In this document: piece after piece, positions 54,606 through 63,077 of the stretch
Position numbering within the stretch: the stretch's first letter is position 1
How the letters are laid out: each line of letters starts with the position of its first letter
Assembly: GCF_000565285.1 (NCBI RefSeq)
Contig: NZ_APVL01000009.1
Coordinates: forward strand, 1 to 64,000
Origin: Cytobacillus firmus DS1
Lineage (GTDB): Bacteria > Bacillota > Bacilli > Bacillales > Cytobacillaceae
Reading direction: 5' to 3'
DNA: 64,000 nt
Notes under the pieces: generated by a model
Database searches by the model: none
The model's input: only the letters and a program-made list of their open reading frames with translations
Told to the model about the DNA's origin: nothing
Made by a program: the position numbers and the translations under genes

Positions 54606-57239
54606 TTATTTCGCATCAAACCATGTTGGGCCATAGGAATAATCAACTTTGAGCGGAACTTTCAATTCTACTGCATTTTCCATGACGTCCGGTACGATTT
54701 TTTTGAGTATCTCTATTTCATCCTCAGGTGCTTCGAAGATCAGTTCATCATGAACTGACAGCAGAAGGCGTGCTTTGAGCTCTTCTTTTCTTAAGCGGTC
54801 AGCCATGTCAATCATGGCTTTTTTAATAATATCCGCCGCACTTCCCTGAATTGGTGTGTTCATAGCGGTGCGTTCTGCAAAACTTCGCAGGTTAAAGTTT
54901 CGGCTTGTGATTTCTGGCAGATATCTTCTTCTGTGAAGAAGGGTCGAGACATATCCTTTCTGTTTTGCTTCATGGATAATATCGTCCATGTACTGCTTCA
55001 CACCAGGATAGCTTTCAAGATATCGGTCAATAAACTTTCCGGCTTCTTTCCGTGTGATTCCGAGGCTCTGGGAAAGGCCGTAATCACTGATTCCGTAGAC
55101 TATTCCGAAGTTAACTGCCTTTGCATGGCGCCGCATATTGGACGTAACCTCATCGGCATTAACGTGGAATACTTCCATTGCCGTTTTGGTATGAATATCC
55201 ATATCTTCAATAAAGGCTTCAATCAGCTTTTCATCATCTGCAATATGAGCCAGCACTCTCAGTTCAATCTGCGAATAGTCTGCAGCAAAGATAGCCCAGC
55301 CGGGTTCTGAAGGAACAAATGCCTGCCTGATTTTTCGCCCTTCCTCCAGACGGATTGGAATATTTTGCAGATTTGGATCAGTTGAGCTTAATCTCCCTGT
55401 CTGGGTAAGTGCCTGATTGAACCTGGTGTGGACTTTGCCTGTTTCCTTGTTAACTACCTTCAGCAGGCCTTCAATATAAGTGGATTGAAGCTTGCCAAGC
55501 TGGCGGTAGTGCAGGATGTCCCGGATTATTTCATGGTCGTTCTCAAGTTTTTCAAGAACATCCGCCGAAGTGGAATAGCCTGTTTTGGTTTTTTTAATAA
55601 CTGGCAGCCCCAATTTTTCAAAAAGGATTACACCGAGCTGTTTAGGAGAATTGATATTAAAGGCTTCCCCGGCAAGCTCATGTATCCGCTTTTCTATTTC
55701 ATCCAATTTGGAGAGCAGATCTTGTCCCATTGTCCTCAGGCGTTCTAAATCCACTTTAATTCCAGCTGACTCCATATCTGCTAATATTAAAGACAGGGGC
55801 ATTTCCAGGTCATAAAACAGCTCGGATTGCTGATTTTCCTTTAAATCACTATCGAGCTTTTCCCTCAATGTCATCAAAGCTGCTGCTTTTCTTGCTAAAT
55901 GCACAGCAAGTTCTGTTTCTTCCGGTATCCGCCTTTTTGCTCCTTTTCCGTAGAAAGCTTCATCAGATTGAATGGCATGATAGCCATGATTTTTTGCTAT
56001 AGATGCTATATCCTCAATAGTCTGAGATGGGTTAATAATATATGAAGCAATATAAAGATCAAAATCTGCACCCTTTAGATGAATCCCATGATGCCGGAGT
56101 GACACTTCAGATCTTTTTGCATCATACACTGTCTTCTTTTTCGTTTCATCTTCAGCCCATCTTTTAAAAACGTCTGACTCTAAAGCCTTATCTTTTGAGA
56201 AGAAAAAATTCCCTTTATCATTTGCAACGGAAAAACCAATGATGTCTGCATAATGATAATTATCCTCTAGAAGCTCAACATAAAATGCATTTTCATCAGA
56301 AAACATGTCTTCTTTAATTTCGTCTGCGATGCTAAATTCTATTTCATCCAGTACCTCTTCGATTGCTTCAGTGTCCCCGCCGATCTTTTCCAGCAGCGAG
56401 TTAAAGCCAAGTTCTTTAAAGATGCTTATAACCTTTTCTTTTTCAAAACCTTCATATTCAATATCTTCAATTTTTATTTCAACGGGAGCTTCCCTCGCGA
56501 TAGTAGCAAGTTCTTTGCTCATTAATGCCTGATCCTTGAACTCTTCCAGCTTTTCTTTCAGTTTTTTTCCGCTCACCTTATCTGCAGAATCCAAGAGCTC
56601 TTCGAGGGTACCAAACTCTTTCAGCAATTTAAGGGCTGTTTTTTCGCCCACTCCCGGCACACCCGGGATATTATCTGAACTATCACCCATCAGGCCTTTC
56701 ATATCAATAATTCTGTCAGGTGTGATTCCGTATTTTTCTTCTATATGAGCTGGTGTGTATTCTTCAATATCTGTAATGCCTTTACGGGTAATGCTGACTG
56801 TGACTGCATCAGAACTTAACTGCGTCAAATCCTTATCCCCTGATATAACTTTAACTTCATAGCCATCTTTTTCGGCATGGAGGGACAGTGTCCCAATGAT
56901 ATCATCCGCTTCATAATTTTCCAGTTCATATCTGGAGATTCCGTAAGCATCGAGAAGTTCTCTGATATAAGGGAACTGCTCTGATAGCTCAGGCGGTGTT
57001 TTCTGCCGGCCGCCTTTATATTCGCTAAAGGTTTTATGGCGGAAGGTTGTTTTTCCCGCATCAAACGCCACAAGGAGATGCGTCGGTTTTTCATCCTCCA
57101 GAATCCTCTGCAGCATCATGGTAAATCCGTATACAGCATTGGTATGTATTCCTTTATCATTGTTTAAGAGCGGCAAAGCAAAAAATGCCCGATAAGCGAT
57201 GCTGTTGCCATCTATCAGAACAAGCTTCTTTTTATCCAA
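54606..57239 (-). CDS. polA: DNA polymerase I
   Basis: 877 residues, TTG start behind GAGGAG. N-terminal 5-prime nuclease (about 1-290, with LVAFDAGKTTFRHK, YEADDIIGTL, GVPGVGEKTALKLL), a 3-prime-to-5-prime exonuclease-like domain (about 300-470) and the polymerase domain (motif A FAADYSQIELRVLAHI, motif B RRHAKAVNFGIVYG, motif C LLSVHDELIFE). The acidic residues of the proofreading site are replaced (VELLEDNYHYADIIGFSV where active enzymes have a DTET-type motif), so it is probably not proofreading, as in other Bacillus PolA. Confidence 0.96.
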   Translation of the reverse strand: MDKKKLVLIDGNSIAYRAFFALPLLNNDKGIHTNAVYGFTMMLQRILEDEKPTHLLVAFDAGKTTFRHKTFSEYKGGRQKTPPELSEQFPYIRELLDAYGISRYELENYEADDIIGTLSLHAEKDGYEVKVISGDKDLTQLSSDAVTVSITRKGITDIEEYTPAHIEEKYGITPDRIIDMKGLMGDSSDNIPGVPGVGEKTALKLLKEFGTLEELLDSADKVSGKKLKEKLEEFKDQALMSKELATIAREAPVEIKIEDIEYEGFEKEKVISIFKELGFNSLLEKIGGDTEAIEEVLDEIEFSIADEIKEDMFSDENAFYVELLEDNYHYADIIGFSVANDKGNFFFSKDKALESDVFKRWAEDETKKKTVYDAKRSEVSLRHHGIHLKGADFDLYIASYIINPSQTIEDIASIAKNHGYHAIQSDEAFYGKGAKRRIPEETELAVHLARKAAALMTLREKLDSDLKENQQSELFYDLEMPLSLILADMESAGIKVDLERLRTMGQDLLSKLDEIEKRIHELAGEAFNINSPKQLGVILFEKLGLPVIKKTKTGYSTSADVLEKLENDHEIIRDILHYRQLGKLQSTYIEGLLKVVNKETGKVHTRFNQALTQTGRLSSTDPNLQNIPIRLEEGRKIRQAFVPSEPGWAIFAADYSQIELRVLAHIADDEKLIEAFIEDMDIHTKTAMEVFHVNADEVTSNMRRHAKAVNFGIVYGISDYGLSQSLGITRKEAGKFIDRYLESYPGVKQYMDDIIHEAKQKGYVSTLLHRRRYLPEITSRNFNLRSFAERTAMNTPIQGSAADIIKKAMIDMADRLRKEELKARLLLSVHDELIFEAPEDEIEILKKIVPDVMENAVELKVPLKVDYSYGPTWFDAK

Positions 57240-57256
57240 TTAATATCTCCTCCTCT

Positions 57257-57290
57257 AAAGAAAAGCGCAAGCGCCCTTGCCCACAATAAA
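57257..57290. repeat. Family A repeat fragment upstream of polA
   Basis: AAAGAAAAGCGCAAGCGCCC then TTGCCCAC, the end sequence and first inner bases of family A; the other end is absent. It abuts the hflKC terminator. Confidence 0.65.
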
Positions 57291-57293
57291 TAA

Positions 57294-57347
57294 GCCGTTA
57301 TTTTCCTTTATTCTATCATGAGCAGATAGAGAAAGAAAAATAACGGC
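57294..57347 (-). terminator. Terminator of hflKC
   Basis: GCCGTTATTTT and AAAATAACGGC form an 11-bp base extended by further pairing to CTATC/GATAG, with a T-rich tail on the minus strand. Confidence 0.85.
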
Positions 57348-57365
57348 CTTCCATTTTAATTCTAT

Positions 57366-58298
57366 TTAATTAGTATTCCCCATCAGCAGACGGGCATATG
57401 GTGAATCAGAAGGCAGAACAATTACAGTCTCGCCATTGATAGTCTTTTTATAGGATTCAAGTGTACGGTATAAGGAATAGAATTCAGGATCTTTTGAGAA
57501 GGCTTCATTGTAGACCTTCGCAGCTCCCGCTTCCCCTTCCGCCCGAATTACTTCAGCATCTGCCTGGGCCTTCGCAAGCATTTCCCTGACGGTCCTGTCT
57601 GTTTCAGCAATAATAACATTCTTCTGGGCATCACCCCTGGACAGATATTCCTGGGCTGTCGACTGGCGCTCGGAAATCATCCTGGTATACACAGACTGTT
57701 CATTTTCAGCCGGTAAATCCGTTCGTTTAATACGTACATCTGTTACTGTGATTCCATAATTATCGTTTGTAAGCAGCTCATTCACTTTTGTGGTGATTTG
57801 GTCATTCAATGATCCGCGTGAAGATTTTTCGTCATTAATGATTTCTTCATAATTTAGCTGACCCAGTTCGGAGCGGGTCACGGAGTAGATAAACTCTTCC
57901 ATTCTGGCCTCGGCTCCCTCCAATGTTCTGGCGTTTGAGATCATTTTCTTCGGGTCATCAATTTTCCATACTGCATAGTTATCGATAATCATGACCTTTT
58001 TGTCCTTTGTATTGATTTCAGCTTCAGACACGTCATAAGTCATTTGATATTTTGGGAGTGTGGACACACTTTGGATGAATGGTATTTTGTATGTTAATCC
58101 AGGTTCACTCTCAATCCGGACTACCTCTCCAAATTGACGGATAACCTTGTATTCCCCTTCCTTTACAATAAACAGATTACTGAACAGTATTCCTAGTCCT
58201 GCAATAATAAGCACTAGGATGATTCCTAGTTTAGTATAGCTTCTCCACTGGAAATTTCCGCCCCGTTCATTGATATTCACAACATTTTGATCACTCAT
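57366..58298 (-). CDS. hflC: SPFH-domain protein HflC
   Basis: 310 residues: cytoplasmic N terminus, one membrane helix (about 25-46), SPFH/band 7 domain (about 47-215) and a charged coiled coil (about 215-270, ARERGDAQKNVI-like region with many Ala and Glu). In E. coli HflC with HflK forms a cage around the FtsH protease and modulates membrane protein turnover. The start overlaps the hflK stop by 8 bases. B. subtilis 168 lacks this pair at the polA-phoR junction. Confidence 0.9.
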   Translation of the reverse strand: MSDQNVVNINERGGNFQWRSYTKLGIILVLIIAGLGILFSNLFIVKEGEYKVIRQFGEVVRIESEPGLTYKIPFIQSVSTLPKYQMTYDVSEAEINTKDKKVMIIDNYAVWKIDDPKKMISNARTLEGAEARMEEFIYSVTRSELGQLNYEEIINDEKSSRGSLNDQITTKVNELLTNDNYGITVTDVRIKRTDLPAENEQSVYTRMISERQSTAQEYLSRGDAQKNVIIAETDRTVREMLAKAQADAEVIRAEGEAGAAKVYNEAFSKDPEFYSLYRTLESYKKTINGETVIVLPSDSPYARLLMGNTN

Positions 58299-59256
58299 TA
58301 TCCGTACCTCCCTCCTCTTTCGGTTTTGCCTGTTCTTTCTCCAGAGGCCTGATCGGGAAATATTTCATAGTGTTTCCATCGTCATTCATAATGTATATCT
58401 CTGCACCTGGAAGTACTTGCTCAAGCGTTTCAAGGACAAGCCGCTCTCTTGTAATATCGGGGTTATTCTTATATTCTCCATACAATTTATTAAATACTGC
58501 TACATCTCCACGCGCTCTTTCGAGACGGGCTGCCTTTTCCCCATTTGCTTTGGAGATAAGAGCTTCCTTTTCACCTTCTGCTTCATTCATTCTCTGGTTC
58601 TTATATTTATTTGCTTCATTTTTTTTAGTATTGGCGGTTTCCCTCGCATCGGTAACATCTGTAAAAGCTTTTCTTACATCATCATTCGGCAGCTCGACAT
58701 CCTGCAGTTTTACTGCAAGGATTGATATGCCAATATCATATTTACCAACTAAGGAAGTCAGGAGCTCTCTGACATCCGCTTCGATCTCTGCTTTCCCTGA
58801 AGTAAGCGCGGCATCTATCTTCGATCCTCCTATAATGCTTCTTAAGGATGAGGACGTAGCATCATATAGAATTTCTTCCGGTTCTTCGGCATTATAAAGG
58901 AATTTTTCCGGATCAGTAATTTTCCACTGTACAACTAAATCTGCAAGAACGATATTTTCATCCCCGGTTATCATCTTTGTCTCATCAGGAAAATCTTTTA
59001 TTTCTCCATCTTTTTCTTCATATCCAAACTGCAGTGAAAAGGTTTCCTTTGAAAGCTTCTCCACGCTTTGGACAGGCCATGGCAATTTAAAGTGAAGTCC
59101 CGGCTCCGTAATGCCTTCCTCAACTTTCCCAAATGTTAAAATGACTGCCTGATCCGATTCATCGACGGTATACCATGTGGTAAAGGCAACTATGCTTAGA
59201 ATAACAATTGCGATAATTAGCCCTGCGATTGTATAAATCCGCTTTAAGCTGATCAT
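58291..59256 (-). CDS. hflK: SPFH-domain protein HflK
   Basis: The ATG at 59256, behind GGGGAGAG, gives 321 residues. One N-terminal membrane helix (about 6-29), SPFH domain (about 32-215; TWYTVDESDQAVILTFGKVE, LPWPVQSVEKL) and a Lys/Glu-rich coiled coil (about 215-265). The partner of HflC. Upstream ATG at 59295 would prepend 13 charged residues without a ribosome binding site. The pair is closed by its own terminator and follows the phoR terminator, so it is an independent unit. Confidence 0.9.
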   Translation of the reverse strand: MISLKRIYTIAGLIIAIVILSIVAFTTWYTVDESDQAVILTFGKVEEGITEPGLHFKLPWPVQSVEKLSKETFSLQFGYEEKDGEIKDFPDETKMITGDENIVLADLVVQWKITDPEKFLYNAEEPEEILYDATSSSLRSIIGGSKIDAALTSGKAEIEADVRELLTSLVGKYDIGISILAVKLQDVELPNDDVRKAFTDVTDARETANTKKNEANKYKNQRMNEAEGEKEALISKANGEKAARLERARGDVAVFNKLYGEYKNNPDITRERLVLETLEQVLPGAEIYIMNDDGNTMKYFPIRPLEKEQAKPKEEGGTDNE

Positions 59257-59365
59257 TTCTCTCTCCCCTTCCTGGCACTTTCTATAACTTTTCATACGAA
59301 TTATTTACGTAAAGGTTTCATAAATATGACAAAAGTTAAAGAAAGAAGGAGAATCGAAAAAAATG

Positions 59366-59400
59366 AAAAAGGCGAAAGCGGGGTCAGCTTTCACCTTTTT
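59366..59400 (-). terminator. Terminator of phoPR
   Basis: AAAAAGGTGAAAGC and GCTTTCGCCTTTTT pair on the minus strand with one G-U, followed by a T-rich stretch. Confidence 0.88.
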
Positions 59401-59505
59401 CTATGGCTCCTTGGATGAAGGGGTTTAACAATTATGATTTTATCAGCGGAATGTAAAGGGAACATAAATCTCCTGTAAAAATAATGTAAAGATAATCCTG
59501 CCGCT

Positions 59506-61281
59506 TCATCCATTTTTTTCAATAATTACTTTCGGAAGTTCAATAATAAAGGAGGTACCTTTTCCGACCTCACTTTTTACCGAGATGGTTCCCTTATGTG
59601 CTTCAACGAGATGCTTTACGATTGCAAGCCCCAGCCCTGTTCCGCCGGAGTTCCTGCTTCTGGCTTTATCAACCCGATAAAAACGTTCAAAAATACGCGG
59701 TATTTCTCCGGCTTCAATTCCAATTCCCGTATCCCTTATTTCGGTTAAGACTGAGCTGCCGGTCTTTGCCAACGAAATATGGACGCCCCCCTGATTTGGC
59801 GTATAAGAAATTGCATTTGATATGATATTTATAAAAACCTGTTTGAGCCGGTGAACATCGCCTTCAATATATACAGGTTTATTCCCTCTCTTATACTCCA
59901 AAACGATTTCTTTCTCTGCTGCTTTCCCTTTCATGATGGCCACCACATCTTCGAGCACATCAGCCAGATCCACCTGCTGAATGGACAAACTAAAGCCTTG
60001 CTTTTCGATTTTTGACAGATCCAGCAATTCCTGAATAAGAGATTGCAGACGATCACTTTCCTTCAAAATGATATTGAGGAAATCATTAAGAGTCTGTTTG
60101 TTTTCCATGGCACCATCCAAAAGAGTTTCAGAAAAACCCTTTATAGAGGTAATAGGTGTTTTCAATTCATGAGAAACGTTCGCTACAAAATCCTTCCTCA
60201 TCTGCTCAAGCTTCTTCAGTTCTGTTATATCATGAAAAACAAGCAGAATCCCTTTCCATTCATCATTCGTGCCGATAATCGGAACTCCATATACTTCAAA
60301 ATAACGTCTTTCGATATTGACGGGAATAATGAGCTGCTTTTTTACTTTCTGTTCTGTCATGAAAATTTCTTCAACCACTTCGGTAATACCTTTGTGTTCT
60401 ATCACTTCATAATAGAGCTTGTAAAGGTATTCGGAAGGATTTACATTGAAAACCTCTTTATATGGCCGGTTCACTAAATTAATATAGCCTCTGCTGTCAA
60501 TTAGAATCAGACCGCTTCCCATATTTTCAATGAGAGCCCCAAGTCTGTCCTGCTGCATTTCCTGGGATTTCACCATTTCCTGAAGATTCCTCGCCAGTAC
60601 ATTGATAGACTTGCTCAGCATACCTGTTTCATCTTCCTGGTCTTCATATGTTCTTGCCCGATAGTTTCCCTTAGTAAGTTCAATCGCAACCTGTGTTGCT
60701 GACTCGATAGGCTTTGTATAACGTGCCATAATTCTTGACCCAAGCAGAATAATCATAAATAAAGACAGCCCAAGGCTGATAGCTAAAATCCACCAAATCT
60801 GCTGATAGGCCTTTTGGAATTCAGCCATCTTTGTACTCAAGAAGATATAGCCTTCCTTCTTGCCATTTATCATGACAGGCTGCCAATAATAGTGCAGATT
60901 AAACCCTCCTGCTACTTCCCATCCTGATTCATATGCAGATTTCTTTTTTAATACTTCGAATATGATTTCCTGGTGCCTGTTTTGTGTTGTCTCACTTTTG
61001 ACGCTGCTATCCATTAATATTCTGCCCTTGCTATCCGTAGCAGTTACACGCACATCAAGTATGTCACCAAGCTCATTGATTCTCTCCACACTAATGGACC
61101 CAATGCCTCCATTGCCCTCAATATAGCTAGCCGCCATTTCAGACTCTTTTTGCAGACGTGCATCAAATGTATTTAAATAATAGCTTTTAAAAAGCTGGCC
61201 TAATAGAAGGCCTAATGCAATTAAAACAACCAGAATTAATGAAAGCAAGGCGAAAAGCAGGCGGGTGCGAAAGGTCGTCAT
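59506..61281 (-). CDS. phoR: Phosphate sensor histidine kinase PhoR
   Basis: 591 residues. Membrane helices at about 7-32 and 162-184 flank an extracytoplasmic PAS/Cache-like domain; then HAMP (about 186-238), cytoplasmic PAS (about 245-355), HisKA with the phospho-acceptor His371 in FVANVSHELKTPITS, and the ATPase domain with N, G1 (RDTGIGIEAGEIPRIFERFY) and G2 (GGTGLGLAIVKHL) boxes. It senses phosphate limitation, in B. subtilis through wall teichoic acid intermediates. ATGA overlap with phoP. Confidence 0.95.
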   Translation of the reverse strand: MTTFRTRLLFALLSLILVVLIALGLLLGQLFKSYYLNTFDARLQKESEMAASYIEGNGGIGSISVERINELGDILDVRVTATDSKGRILMDSSVKSETTQNRHQEIIFEVLKKKSAYESGWEVAGGFNLHYYWQPVMINGKKEGYIFLSTKMAEFQKAYQQIWWILAISLGLSLFMIILLGSRIMARYTKPIESATQVAIELTKGNYRARTYEDQEDETGMLSKSINVLARNLQEMVKSQEMQQDRLGALIENMGSGLILIDSRGYINLVNRPYKEVFNVNPSEYLYKLYYEVIEHKGITEVVEEIFMTEQKVKKQLIIPVNIERRYFEVYGVPIIGTNDEWKGILLVFHDITELKKLEQMRKDFVANVSHELKTPITSIKGFSETLLDGAMENKQTLNDFLNIILKESDRLQSLIQELLDLSKIEKQGFSLSIQQVDLADVLEDVVAIMKGKAAEKEIVLEYKRGNKPVYIEGDVHRLKQVFINIISNAISYTPNQGGVHISLAKTGSSVLTEIRDTGIGIEAGEIPRIFERFYRVDKARSRNSGGTGLGLAIVKHLVEAHKGTISVKSEVGKGTSFIIELPKVIIEKNG

Positions 61282-61994
61282 TCTCCTTTAGGCTCCTCCA
61301 ATTTGTAGCCCAGTCCGCGAATGGTCTTAATATATACAGGTTTTTTGGTGTTTGCTTCAATTTTCTCTCTTAAATGGCTAATATGTACATCAACGATTCT
61401 TGTGTCTCCTGCAAAATCATAATTCCAGACTGCACTAAGCAGCTGATCCCTTGTAAGGACGCGGCTCTTATTCTTGGCAAGATATAATAGCAATTCAAAT
61501 TCCTTCGGAGTTAATTCAAGCAGTTCTTCTTCAAAATAGGCTTCATAATGCTGTGGGAATATTTGAAGGCCGCCAATCCTAAAAGAATCTCCATCTTCTG
61601 CTTTCTCCTCGGCAGCTTCAGGCACAAATTGAGTTCTCCTTAAGATAGCTTTAACTCTGGCAACCACTTCCCGGGGGCTGAAAGGTTTTGTCATGTAATC
61701 ATCTGCACCCAGTTCAAGACCAAGAACCTTATCAAATTCATCATCCTTGGCAGTCAGCATTAAAATAGGAGTCGCTATTTTCTGTTGTCTAAGCTGTTTG
61801 CATACTTCTATTCCATCAAGCTTTGGCAGCATAAGATCAAGTACAATAAGATCCGGCTTTTCAGAAAAGGCCAGATCTTTTCCCTCCTGGCCATCCATGG
61901 CTGTAAGCACTTCATAGCCCGCCTGCTGCAGGTTGTATTGAAGTAAAGTTACGATAGATTGTTCATCATCTACAACTAGAATTTTCTTATCCAT
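61278..61994 (-). CDS. phoP: Phosphate response regulator PhoP
   Basis: 238-residue OmpR-type response regulator. Receiver domain (1-120) with acidic pocket VVDDEQ and phospho-acceptor Asp53 in IVLDLMLPKLDG, Lys in MTKPFSP; winged-helix domain (about 138-235) with ELTPKEFELLLYLAKNKSRV and RIVDVHISHLREKIE. Phosphorylated by PhoR; controls the Pho regulon. Between polA/hflKC and mdh as in Bacillus. Confidence 0.96.
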   Translation of the reverse strand: MDKKILVVDDEQSIVTLLQYNLQQAGYEVLTAMDGQEGKDLAFSEKPDLIVLDLMLPKLDGIEVCKQLRQQKIATPILMLTAKDDEFDKVLGLELGADDYMTKPFSPREVVARVKAILRRTQFVPEAAEEKAEDGDSFRIGGLQIFPQHYEAYFEEELLELTPKEFELLLYLAKNKSRVLTRDQLLSAVWNYDFAGDTRIVDVHISHLREKIEANTKKPVYIKTIRGLGYKLEEPKGE

Positions 61995-62064
61995 ACGATC
62001 CTCCGAGTGAATGAATTACCCCTGTTTGAAACCTTAGCTGATTAATTGTCAGCGATCTTTATAA

Positions 62065-62274
62065 AATGAAACTTCAATCAGGGGGTCTTTATCCCCACAG
62101 ATTGTTAGTTGAGGCCCACATGAAGTGGGTCACAAAGACGTTGCCACAGGATGTGACATTTTTAGTCTTTGTCCTTCTATTCGGCCTTTACAGGCAGTTT
62201 GCCCCCCAATTATCCTCCTTTGTTTACTCTGAGGATTGGAGCGGGGTCTTACTGCCCGTTAGACTGCGATAAAA
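62065..62274. repeat. Family B structured dispersed element, copy 2
   Basis: Shares both ends with 37909-38169: TGAAACTTCAATCAG then GATTGTTAGT at the left; CGGCCTTTACAGGC, TTATCCTCCTTTG and ACTGCCCGTTAGACTGCGAT at the right. The middle is unrelated and forms its own pairs (GGCCCAC/GTGGGTC, ACAAAGAC/GTCTTTGT). A 68-codon frame overlaps it but has no equivalent in copy 1. It occupies most of the 420-base gap upstream of phoP; the rest is AT-rich. Confidence 0.88.
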
Positions 62275-62380
62275 AGCAGGTATCCCTCCTGCCTATCAAA
62301 CCCCTCTTTGCCATATATCTTTATTATAATATATTTTATGATTTTTTTCGGGTCAATTGTTGGAAAGGACGGATTTCATC

Positions 62381-62411
62381 AAAAAAGATGTGCATATGCT
62401 GCACATCTTTT
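62381..62411 (-). terminator. Terminator of the MaoC-like gene
   Basis: AAAAGATGTGCA and TGCACATCTTTT pair on the minus strand with T run after; directly past the stop at 62417. Confidence 0.9.
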
Positions 62412-62416
62412 GACTA

Positions 62417-62893
62417 TCAGAAATTATCCAATGCATTCCCATCCATAGGCTGAGGCTTGTATGGCGGGCATATAAGGAGCTGTCCATTAATAACCGTCTG
62501 TTCCTCTTCATTCGTTCCCTGTACCTTAATTTGCACGGTATGATTTGAGCTGTTCACTTCTGTTACTTCAAATAAAAATTGAACTGTCCCATAATGATAG
62601 ACAGGCTTCGTATACTCGATTTCCTGTTTTAAAACATGGCTTCCAGGGCCCGGCAAATATTTCGATATGGCGGAATTTATGATGCCATTCAGCATTACAC
62701 TTGGTACAATTGGTTTTTTATAAGGTGTTTGTGAAGCATAATCATGCTGAATATATAAAGGGTTTGCATCGTTTGTCAGGCCCAGATACAGCAATAGATC
62801 CTTGTCTTCTATTTTTTCTGTGAGCGTCAATTTTTCGCCCACAGATATTTCTTCAATGGTTCTTCCCAGTTTTCTTTTCTTTCCAAGCAGCAT
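62417..62893 (-). CDS. MaoC-like acyl-CoA hydratase
   Basis: 158 residues with the hot-dog hydratase 2 fold. The catalytic Asp/His pair of (R)-specific enoyl-CoA hydratases is visible in GLTNDANPLYIQHDYA, followed by PIVPSVMLNGIINSAI. Likely reaction: hydration of 2-enoyl-CoA to (R)-3-hydroxyacyl-CoA. Whether it serves fatty-acid breakdown or another route is not evident. It lies between mdh and phoP, where B. subtilis 168 has no such gene to my knowledge. A CcpA-type site lies upstream. Confidence 0.82.
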   Translation of the reverse strand: MLLGKKRKLGRTIEEISVGEKLTLTEKIEDKDLLLYLGLTNDANPLYIQHDYASQTPYKKPIVPSVMLNGIINSAISKYLPGPGSHVLKQEIEYTKPVYHYGTVQFLFEVTEVNSSNHTVQIKVQGTNEEEQTVINGQLLICPPYKPQPMDGNALDNF

Positions 62894-62913
62894 AGCTAAG
62901 CACCTCCGAGTAT

Positions 62914-62927
62914 TGTAACCGTTTACA
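62914..62927. promoter_or_regulatory. CcpA binding site (cre) upstream of the MaoC-like gene
   Basis: TGTAACCGTTTACA fits the cre consensus TGWAANCGNTNWCA at every position. It lies 21 bases before the start codon, so carbon catabolite repression of this gene is plausible. Confidence 0.7.
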
Positions 62928-63023
62928 TTCCTGTTGTAAAAAATAGACTGTTCGACATTTTAAAGTATTCAGTCTATTTTTTATATGATATCATTTTATA
63001 CTATTTCCCAAAAGGACTTACAG

Positions 63024-63056
63024 TAAAAAAATCCGGGAGAAAGTCCCCGGAATTTT
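63024..63056 (-). terminator. Terminator of mdh
   Basis: AATTCCGGGGAC and TCCCGGATT pair with a short loop, followed by seven T on the minus strand. Confidence 0.88.
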
Positions 63057-63077
63057 CTTCACTTAAATAAGACCATC

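Noticed and set aside
62066..62272. 68-codon gene on the plus strand near phoP
   Set aside because: It lies in family B copy 2; copy 1 has no equivalent frame because the middle differs, so coding is not conserved.
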